Assembly (NCBI GenBank): GCA_005881055.1
Contig: VBHW01000006.1
Span: 11,115-23,852, forward strand
Direction: 5' to 3'
DNA: 12,738 bases
Source: Chloroflexota bacterium
GTDB lineage: Bacteria > Chloroflexota > Limnocylindria > Limnocylindrales > CSP1-4
Made by a program: the position numbers and the translations under genes. Under the pieces are notes generated by a model that made no database searches, had not been told where the DNA came from, and saw only the letters and a program-made list of their open reading frames with translations. Shown here one piece after another: positions 7,462-12,556 of the stretch; position 1 is the stretch's first letter; every line of letters begins with the position of its first letter.

Positions 7462-8448
7462 GTGTTCAGCGTCATCTTCATCGCCCTTGGGCTCGTGCTC
7501 ATCGGGATCGGGGTCGCCAGCTTCGTCCTCGCGCGCGAGGCGGCACGCGCGTACCGTGGCGATCACCCGCCGCGCGTCGGCGTCGGCCGCGTTGCTGTGC
7601 TCGGCGTCCTCGGCGCGCTCTTCATCGTGCTCGGCCTGGCGGACCCGCTCGTCCAGGTGCCCGCCGGCTCGGTCGGGGTCGTCACGAACTTCGGGCAGGT
7701 CCAGGAGGGCACCCTGCAGCCCGGGTTGCACGCCATCATCCCGGTCGTCCAGCAGGTCGTGAACGTCGACACGCGCGTCCAGCCGCACCAGTTCCAGGAG
7801 ATCGACGCGGCGTCCCGCGAGCTGCAGACGGTCAGGCTGACGGGGACGATGAACTACCACATCGACGGCCAGTTCGCGTCCGACCTCTACCAGCGCGTCG
7901 GGACCGACTTCGCCTCGAAGATCATCGACCCGGCCTTCAACGATTTCATCAAGACCGTCGTTCCCGACTACTCGGTGAACGACATCCTCGCCAAGCGCGA
8001 CGAGATCCGCTCGTTTGCGAAGCAGCAGCTCGCCGCGAACCTCGCCCAGTACCACATCGTCGTCGACGATATCTACATCGCGAACATCGCGTTCTCGGAC
8101 GAGTTCCAGCAGGCGATCGAGCAGAAGCAGGTCGCCCAGCAGCAGGTCCAGACGGAACAGCAGGTGCTCGAGCAGAAGAAGATCCAGGCGCAGCAGGCGG
8201 TCGCGGCCGCCCAGGGCCAGGCCGACGCCAACGTCGTCACCGCGAAGGGCCAGGCGCAGGCCACGATCGAGCAGGCGAAGGGCCAGCAGCAGGCGAACCA
8301 GCTCATCAACGCCTCGCTGACCGACAAGGTGCTCCAGTACCAGTACATCCAGAAGATCGTCGACAAGGTCCAGGTCATGCTCGTTCCCGGCGGACAGCAG
8401 TTCCTGCTCGACCTCAAGGGCGTCCTGAGCTCGGCCACCGGCAAGTAG
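7462..8448 (+). CDS. Prohibitin-like SPFH/band 7 membrane protein
   Basis: SPFH proteins form large membrane-bound ring assemblies that organise membrane microdomains and often regulate membrane proteases such as FtsH. The 328-residue product starts with two hydrophobic segments (about 2-23 and 40-61). Next comes an SPFH domain opening VQVPAGSVGVVTNFGQVQEG (about 64-83) and continuing to NIAFSDEFQQAIEQKQVAQQQ (about 209-229), which is the prohibitin hallmark. A Gln/Ala-rich coiled coil with AKGQ repeats runs to about 282, ending in a hydrophobic tail with LVPGGQQFLLDLKG. GTG at 7462 is preferred because GGAGG at 7449-7453 sits 8 nt upstream. ATG 7447 and TTG 7408 lack a ribosome site. Two membrane segments, where classical prohibitins have one, are a mild oddity. 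It may be co-transcribed with dinB, 103 bp upstream, but a functional link is not implied. Confidence 0.9.
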   Translation: MFSVIFIALGLVLIGIGVASFVLAREAARAYRGDHPPRVGVGRVAVLGVLGALFIVLGLADPLVQVPAGSVGVVTNFGQVQEGTLQPGLHAIIPVVQQVVNVDTRVQPHQFQEIDAASRELQTVRLTGTMNYHIDGQFASDLYQRVGTDFASKIIDPAFNDFIKTVVPDYSVNDILAKRDEIRSFAKQQLAANLAQYHIVVDDIYIANIAFSDEFQQAIEQKQVAQQQVQTEQQVLEQKKIQAQQAVAAAQGQADANVVTAKGQAQATIEQAKGQQQANQLINASLTDKVLQYQYIQKIVDKVQVMLVPGGQQFLLDLKGVLSSATGK

Positions 8449-8471
8449 GCGGTGGTCTCCAGCGGGCATTC

Positions 8472-8495
8472 GGAGGCTGCCGGGCGACTCCTTTT
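8472..8495 (+). terminator. Weak hairpin plus T4 after the SPFH gene
   Basis: GGAG (8472-8475) can pair with CTCC (8488-8491), helped by an inner GC/GC step, and TTTT (8492-8495) follows directly. It lies 24 nt after the stop of the prohibitin-like gene and before the SOS-type promoter, so it fits a short intrinsic terminator. The stem is only 4-6 bp with a bulge. Confidence 0.35.
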
Positions 8496-8513
8496 CGGCT
8501 GTGACAGACAGGT

Positions 8514-8524
8514 GGCACGGTGCC
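8514..8524. repeat. 11-bp palindrome upstream of the SOS-type promoter
   Basis: GGCAC-G-GTGCC is a perfect dyad 22 nt before the TTGACA box. It could be a binding site for an additional regulator or part of termination of the upstream gene. Short GC palindromes are common in DNA this rich in GC. Confidence 0.3.
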
Positions 8525-8545
8525 GCGGGAGGCTGCCCCCGATGC

Positions 8546-8575
8546 TTGACATCGAACATGTGTTCGGTCTAGCAT
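8546..8575 (+). promoter_or_regulatory. SOS-type promoter: TTGACA, 18-bp spacer, TAGCAT
   Basis: A consensus -35 (TTGACA, 8546-8551) is followed by an 18-bp spacer and TAGCAT (8570-8575, 4 of 6 to TATAAT). Transcription would start near 8582, giving an 80-nt leader before the ATG at 8662. This is the only full two-box promoter I found in the window. A LexA operator fills the spacer, so repressor binding would directly block RNA polymerase. The leader's Shine-Dalgarno could pair with CTCC at 8642-8645. Confidence 0.7.
8553..8566 (+). promoter_or_regulatory. LexA operator 1 (perfect match to CGAACRNRYGTTYG)
   Basis: CGAACATGTGTTCG is a 5-bp dyad with a 4-bp centre. It matches every position of the Gram-positive (Bacillus DinR/LexA, Cheo-type) box, and with flanks it matches the mycobacterial TCGAAC-N4-GTTCGA box at all but one base. 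It lies between the -35 and -10 boxes, the classic position for repression relieved by RecA-stimulated LexA cleavage after DNA damage. Confidence 0.8.
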
Positions 8576-8585
8576 TCGGCTGAAT

Positions 8586-8599
8586 CGAACATTCGTTCT
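8586..8599 (+). promoter_or_regulatory. LexA operator 2 (degenerate)
   Basis: CGAACATTCGTTCT matches the same box at 12 of 14 positions and keeps both GAAC and GTTC half-site cores. Its offset from operator 1 is 33 bp, about three helical turns, so two LexA dimers could bind the same face of the DNA. It lies just after the predicted transcription start. Confidence 0.65.
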
Positions 8600-8661
8600 G
8601 TCCGCACGACCCAGTGCCCCGGCCGTCGGGCGGATCGCAGCCTCCGGAAAGGAGCCCAACC

Positions 8662-8931
8662 ATGGCGATGATCCGCGTCGAGCCCGTTCCCGTCCGCGTC
8701 AGGACGGACTGGCTCGACGGTCGCCCGCGGGAGATCACGTGGGGCCACGAGCGCCTGTCAGTCACGTCGCTGGCGCTCGTTCGGGACGAGACGTCGGCGT
8801 ACGCGGTCGATGTCGGCCCGCGGACGGTGTTCGAGGTCGAGACGTCTCGGGCGCGACTCGCGCTCGCGTTCGAGCACCGCACGCGGCGCTGGACGATCGA
8901 CGGGCTCGACGAGGAACGCCGAGCGGCGTAG
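8662..8931 (+). CDS. Small protein with an SOS-type promoter, possibly DUF6504-like
   Basis: An 89-residue soluble protein with no signal peptide, membrane segment or obvious catalytic residues. It contains VPVRVRTDWLDGRPREITW (9-27), a VTSLALV strand, FEVETSRARLALAFEH (57-72) and RRWTIDGLDEE (75-85), alternating charged and hydrophobic residues as in a small beta-sheet fold. The GRP-x-x-ITW element and terminal W-x-I-x-G-L-D resemble, from memory, DUF6504 proteins encoded near imuB/dnaE2 mutagenesis genes. I hold that family call loosely. The start is secure: AAAGGAG (8648-8654) sits 7 nt before ATG. Two LexA operators and a strong promoter lie upstream, so it should be induced by DNA damage. 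It appears to be a single-gene transcript, with its own downstream repeats and a separate -10-like box before the next gene. The function is unknown. Confidence 0.75.
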   Translation: MAMIRVEPVPVRVRTDWLDGRPREITWGHERLSVTSLALVRDETSAYAVDVGPRTVFEVETSRARLALAFEHRTRRWTIDGLDEERRAA

Positions 8932-8967
8932 CCCACATCCGCGACGGACTCGGTCGGGCACTCCTCC

Positions 8968-8981
8968 GGCCCGGCCGGGCC
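8968..8981. repeat. Perfect 14-bp GC palindrome, possible terminator
   Basis: GGCCCGGCCGGGCC is self-complementary and lies 37 nt after the stop of the small SOS-type gene. As RNA it can fold with a 5-bp stem and a 4-nt loop, or pair with flanking CCGG runs. No T tract follows, so terminator status is uncertain. Confidence 0.4.
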
Positions 8982-9026
8982 CGGCCACGCTGCCGGGGCG
9001 GGTGCGCCGGTACCGCGCTCGCCCCG

Positions 9027-9062
9027 GTTCGCGTTCTCGGATGCTCGTGCGTCCGAGCGAAC
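9027..9062. repeat. Bulged inverted repeat upstream of the folate operon
   Basis: GTTCG (9027-9031) pairs with CGAAC (9058-9062), and CTCGGA (9036-9041) pairs with TCCGAG (9052-9057). This gives 11 bp with a 4-nt one-sided bulge and a 10-nt loop. It ends 29 nt before the -10-like box of fchA, so it may be a regulator site or may end the previous transcript. The half sites point the opposite way from a LexA box. Confidence 0.45.
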
Positions 9063-9091
9063 GTCCTCGGCGGCCGCCGGTGACGCCAGCC

Positions 9092-9097
9092 TACAAT
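9092..9097 (+). promoter_or_regulatory. Candidate -10 box for the fchA-folD-fhs operon (leaderless)
   Basis: TACAAT (5 of 6 to TATAAT) is followed by 7 nt and then the GTG start of fchA, so the predicted transcription start falls on or next to the start codon. No Shine-Dalgarno and no recognisable -35 are present. This fits a leaderless mRNA. Confidence 0.5.
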
Positions 9098-9104
9098 CGG
9101 CGGC

Positions 9105-9803
9105 GTGGTCGACGCCGGCTCAGCGCGTTTCCGCGACATGACCATTGGGGCATTCATCCGGCTGCTCGCCTCGTCCGATCCGGTCCCCGGAGGTGGCAGC
9201 GCATCGGCTGTGGCCGGTGCCATCGGGGCGGCCCTCGTCGCAATGGTGGCGGCACTCTCCGAGGGGCGGCCGCGCTACGCGGCCCACGCCGGCACGCACG
9301 CGCGAGCGGGCGCCGAAGGGAAACGGCTCGCCGACCAGTTCCTGACGCTCGCTGACGAGGACTCGATCGCGTACGGCCGGTTCGCGGCGGCGATGCGGTT
9401 GCCCCGCGTGACCGATGCGGAGCGAGCATCTCGGTCCGCCGCCCTGGGCGCCGCGGCGAGGTCTGCCGCCGAGGTCCCACTCAGGTGCGTGGCCGCGTGC
9501 CGCGAGCTCGTTGCCGCGGCCGAATCGCTGGCCGGCCGGAGCAACGCCAACGCCTCGAGCGACCTCGCAGTCGCCGCCAACCTCGGCGAGGCGGCGGCGC
9601 GGGGCGCGGCCGAAAACGTCCTCATCAACCTGCCGGCGATGGATGACGAGGCCGTGGCCGCCCAGATGACCGAACAGGTCGACGCGCTCCTCCACGAGGT
9701 CCAGGAGCTGGCCGATCGCACCCGCGAGGTCGTCGCCTCCCGCCTCGCGCGCGAGCCTCTCGGGATCGACGTTCCCGCCCACGCCGTCGATGGCGCCCGA
9801 TGA
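9105..9803 (+). CDS. fchA: Methenyl-tetrahydrofolate cyclohydrolase (FTCD cyclodeaminase family)
   Basis: This cytosolic enzyme interconverts 10-formyl-THF and 5,10-methenyl-THF. It belongs to the all-helical cyclodeaminase/cyclohydrolase family (PF04961), not to the FolD fold. The 232-residue product opens with RFRDMTIGAFIRLLASSDPVPGGGSASAVAGAIGAALVAMV. The PVPGGGS motif (26-32) marks the folate-binding N-terminus. A central AAEVPLRCVAACREL helix and GRSNANASSDLAVAANLGEAAARGA (about 144-168) follow, matching the conserved SN-x-x-SD stretch of the family. GTG at 9105 is used because it keeps the family residues before DMT; ATG at 9138 would be the alternative. The stop overlaps folD by 4 nt (ATGA). 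The cyclodeaminase reaction of histidine breakdown is possible for this family, but folD and fhs in the same operon favour cyclohydrolase. Confidence 0.88.
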   Translation: MVDAGSARFRDMTIGAFIRLLASSDPVPGGGSASAVAGAIGAALVAMVAALSEGRPRYAAHAGTHARAGAEGKRLADQFLTLADEDSIAYGRFAAAMRLPRVTDAERASRSAALGAAARSAAEVPLRCVAACRELVAAAESLAGRSNANASSDLAVAANLGEAAARGAAENVLINLPAMDDEAVAAQMTEQVDALLHEVQELADRTREVVASRLAREPLGIDVPAHAVDGAR

Positions 9804-10801
9804 CCCGCCGAGGCCACGAGGTGCGCTGGCTGGCGGGCGCGCCGATCGCCGCCGAGCTCAAGGCATCCGTGAAAACCGACGTCGCCGCCTTCCGCCGGCG
9901 GCACGGATACGCGCCGACCCTGGCTGTCGTCCTCGTGGGCCGGGACGCTCCCTCCGCGGTCTACCTCCGGCAGATCCTCCGCACGTGCCGCAGCCTCGGC
10001 ATCTCCGGCCGGCTCGTCGAGATGCCGGGACGTGCATCGGCCGCCCGGCTGCGGAACGCGATCGTGGCACTCAACGAGGATCCCCTAGTGGCGGGCGTGA
10101 TCGTCCAAATGCCGTTGCCGAGGCGGATCCCGCTCACGACCGTCACAGACGTGCTCGATCCGGCGAAGGACATCGACGGGATCCATCCCCTCAACGCCGG
10201 TCGCCTCGTCGTCGGTTACGAGGGCTTCCTCCCGACGACGGCACAGGCCGCGGTGGAGATCCTCCGTCGGTCCGGCATCCAGATCGCCGGAAGTCGGGCC
10301 GTCGTGGTGGGACGCTCGAACATCGTCGGGAAACCCGCCGCATTGCTCCTGCTGCGCGAGAACGCCACGGTCACGGTCTGCCACCGGCAGACCCGCGATC
10401 TGGCCGGGACACTCCGCGCCGCGGACATCGTCGTCGTGGCCGCGGGCCGGCCCGGCCTCATCACGGGATCGATGCTCAAGCGCGGCGCCGTCGTGGTCGA
10501 CGTCGGCATCAACGTCGTCGGCGACAAGATCGTCGGGGACGTCGACGCCGCGAGCGCGGCCGAGGTGTGTTCCGCGCTCACGCCGGTGCCGGGGGGCGTG
10601 GGCCCCGTCACGAACGCCCTGCTCATGACGCATCTCCTCCGGGCGGCAACCGCCCAGGCTCGGCGCGAGGCGGGTCGTGAGGGAGGCGCTCCCCGTCGGG
10701 CGGCATCTCGTCGCGAGGGCGGAGCGCGGGCCGCGGCCGCCGGGGAAGCTGTCCGGGCCGCGGACGAGACCGCCGGCACGATGGCGGCGAGCCGCCCGTG
10801 A
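9800..10801 (+). CDS. folD: FolD-family methylene-THF dehydrogenase lacking the cyclohydrolase lysine
   Basis: FolD normally catalyses both NAD(P)-dependent oxidation of methylene-THF and hydrolysis of methenyl-THF. The fold is clear: LAVVLVGRDAPSAVYLRQ (41-58), GVIVQMPLP (99-107) with Q103, KDIDGIHPLNAGRL (123-136) with D126, the dinucleotide loop VVVGRSNIVGKPAALLLL (168-185), and TPVPGGVGPVTNALL near 261-275. Gap-free alignment around Tyr55 puts Ile59 (codon 9974-9976) at E. coli Lys54, the general catalyst needed for cyclohydrolase activity. No lysine lies nearby. The usual PCTP loop is PTTA (145-148). The product is therefore probably a dehydrogenase only, paired with FchA. About 50 residues beyond the normal end (284-333) form an Ala/Arg/Gly-rich tail. 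It overlaps fchA (ATGA) and fhs (GTGA) by 4 nt each, with no ribosome site of its own. Confidence 0.93.
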   Translation: MTRRGHEVRWLAGAPIAAELKASVKTDVAAFRRRHGYAPTLAVVLVGRDAPSAVYLRQILRTCRSLGISGRLVEMPGRASAARLRNAIVALNEDPLVAGVIVQMPLPRRIPLTTVTDVLDPAKDIDGIHPLNAGRLVVGYEGFLPTTAQAAVEILRRSGIQIAGSRAVVVGRSNIVGKPAALLLLRENATVTVCHRQTRDLAGTLRAADIVVVAAGRPGLITGSMLKRGAVVVDVGINVVGDKIVGDVDAASAAEVCSALTPVPGGVGPVTNALLMTHLLRAATAQARREAGREGGAPRRAASRREGGARAAAAGEAVRAADETAGTMAASRP

Positions 10802-12516
10802 CCAAGACCACCGGATTCCCGAGCGACCTGGAGATCGCCCGGTCCGTCGCGCCGCGGCCGATCCTGGAGGTGGCCGCGGAGCTCGGCCTTCGGCCCGACG
10901 AGACCGAGCTCTATGGGCCCTCGAAGGCGAAGGTCAGTCTGTCCGCGATCCGCCGACTCGAGTCGGAGCGGCCGTACGGCAAGTACGTCGTCGTCACGGC
11001 GATCAGCCCGACGCCCCTCGGGGAGGGCAAGACGACCACGACGATCGGTCTCGCGCAGGGCCTGAACAAGATCGGCCGGCGCGCCGCGGTGACGATCCGC
11101 CAGCCGTCCCTGGGCCCGGTCTTCGGGATCAAGGGCGGAGCCGCGGGCGGCGGCTACTCGCAGGTCATCCCGATGGAGGACTTCAACCTCCATCTCACCG
11201 GCGACAACCATGCGATCGGTGCCGCGCACAACCTCGCCGCGGCGTTCCTCGACAACAGCCTCCACCACAAGAACCCGCTCGAGATCGACCCGCATTCGAT
11301 CGTGTGGCCCCGCGTCGTCGACATCAGCGACAGGGCGCTCCGACACGCCGTCATCGGCCTCGGCGGGCGCGAGGACGGCGTCCCGCGCGAGGACGAATGG
11401 CAGATCACGGTGGCGTCCGAAGTCATGGCGATCCTTGCGCTCGCCGGTGACCTCGCCGACCTGCGGGCGCGCCTCGGCCGGGTGATCCTCGCCTACAGCA
11501 CCGACGGCACGCCGGTCACCGCCGAGGACCTGCGCGTGGCCGGCGCGATGACCGTGCTCCTGCGCGACGCGATCAAGCCCAACCTCCTCCAGACGCTGGA
11601 GGGCGGCCCGGCGCTCGTGCACTGCGGCCCGTTCGGCAACATCGCCCACGGGAACAACAGCGTCCTGGCGGACCGGCTGGCGCTCGCCACGAACGAGATG
11701 GTCTGCACGGAGGCCGGCTTCGGCGCGGACATGGGCGCCGAGAAGTTCTTCGACATCAAGTGCCGGACCTCGGGCCTCCGACCGGACGCGGGGGTCCTCG
11801 TCGCGACCGTCCGGGCACTGAAGATGCACGCCGGCGTCGGCCGGATCGTCGCCGGCAAGCCGCTCGACCCGGCGCTCGCCGTGGAGAACGTCGAGGCCGT
11901 GCGGATGGGCGCGCAGAACCTCGCCGCCCAGATCGAGAACGTCAGTCGCTTCGGGGTCCCCGTGGTCGTGGCGATCAACGCGTTCCCCACGGATACATCC
12001 GCCGAGACCCAGGCGATCGTGGATGCCGCGCTCGCGGCCGGCGCCCGGGACGCCGTCCGGTCGACGCACTTCTCCGACGGAGGAGCCGGGGCGGAGGCCC
12101 TCGCGCAGGCCGTCTGGGAGGCAGCCGTGGAGGGCGCGCCACGGTTCACGATGCTCTACCCGGACGATGCCCCGCTGTCGACGAAGATCTGGACGATCGC
12201 GACGGAGATCTACGGAGCCGACGGAATCGACCTCGCGCCGGCCGCCGAGAAGAGCCTGCGGAAGATCGAGTCGACGGGCTACGGCCACCTGCCGGTGTGC
12301 ATGGCCAAGACGCAGTACTCGCTCAGCCACGATCCGACGCTCCTCGGCCGGCCGCGCGAGTTCCGCGTCCCGATCCGCGACCTGCGACTCTGCGCCGGCG
12401 CCGGCTTCGTCACCGCCTATGCGGGCGACATGCGGACGATGCCGGGGCTGCCGTCGCACCCGGGCGGCGAGAACATCGACATCGACGCGGACGGAGAGGT
12501 CGTCGGGCTCTTCTAG
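10798..12516 (+). CDS. fhs: Formate-tetrahydrofolate ligase
   Basis: Fhs joins formate to THF with ATP, giving 10-formyl-THF and ADP; in reverse it makes ATP and formate. It is the entry step of the folate C1 chain and of the methyl branch of the Wood-Ljungdahl pathway. The 572-residue product is full length. It has the P-loop TPLGEGKTTTTIG (from about 72), GIKGGAAGGGYSQVIPMEDF with NLHLTGD (about 109-135), GNIAHGNNSV, and TEAGFGADMGAEKFFDIKCR. VLVATVRALKMHAG and the C-terminal FRVPIRDLRLCAGAGFV are also present. All family signatures look intact. GTG at 10798 overlaps the folD stop by 4 nt and has no clear Shine-Dalgarno, so translation is probably coupled to folD. With fchA and folD it completes the route from formate to methylene-THF. 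No CO dehydrogenase or metF gene is in the window, so the direction of flux is open. Confidence 0.98.
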   Translation: MTKTTGFPSDLEIARSVAPRPILEVAAELGLRPDETELYGPSKAKVSLSAIRRLESERPYGKYVVVTAISPTPLGEGKTTTTIGLAQGLNKIGRRAAVTIRQPSLGPVFGIKGGAAGGGYSQVIPMEDFNLHLTGDNHAIGAAHNLAAAFLDNSLHHKNPLEIDPHSIVWPRVVDISDRALRHAVIGLGGREDGVPREDEWQITVASEVMAILALAGDLADLRARLGRVILAYSTDGTPVTAEDLRVAGAMTVLLRDAIKPNLLQTLEGGPALVHCGPFGNIAHGNNSVLADRLALATNEMVCTEAGFGADMGAEKFFDIKCRTSGLRPDAGVLVATVRALKMHAGVGRIVAGKPLDPALAVENVEAVRMGAQNLAAQIENVSRFGVPVVVAINAFPTDTSAETQAIVDAALAAGARDAVRSTHFSDGGAGAEALAQAVWEAAVEGAPRFTMLYPDDAPLSTKIWTIATEIYGADGIDLAPAAEKSLRKIESTGYGHLPVCMAKTQYSLSHDPTLLGRPREFRVPIRDLRLCAGAGFVTAYAGDMRTMPGLPSHPGGENIDIDADGEVVGLF

Positions 12517-12522
12517 GTCACT

Positions 12523-12534
12523 CGCCGAGAGGCG
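12523..12534. terminator. Short hairpin with GNRA-type loop between convergent stops
   Basis: CGCC-GAGA-GGCG lies 6 nt after the fhs stop, in the 40-bp gap before the convergent gene's stop. A second small repeat, GGCG (12545-12548) and CGCC (12554-12557), could pair with itself or with the first. The stems are only 4 bp and lack T tracts, so this is a weak candidate for a bidirectional terminator. Confidence 0.3.
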
Positions 12535-12556
12535 TTCCCTGCCTGGCGGGTCGCGC

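Noticed and set aside
7117..8559. A 480-codon minus-strand open frame over the SPFH gene
   Set aside because: Its Leu/Asp/Arg repeats are the reverse complement of the Gln/Glu-rich coiled-coil codons; the prohibitin reading is far better supported.
8449..8661. A hidden small gene between the SPFH gene and the SOS-type gene
   Set aside because: No frame here has a plausible start with a ribosome site. The stretch is accounted for by a terminator-like hairpin, repeats, the promoter, LexA boxes and the leader.
8932..9104. A hidden gene or riboswitch before fchA
   Set aside because: Only GC-rich repeats and a -10-like box are visible, and I could not match the stretch to a THF riboswitch core.
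10216..12459. A 747-codon minus-strand open frame across folD and fhs
   Set aside because: It is a shadow of two certain genes, with repetitive Arg/Asp/Gly composition and no recognisable domain.
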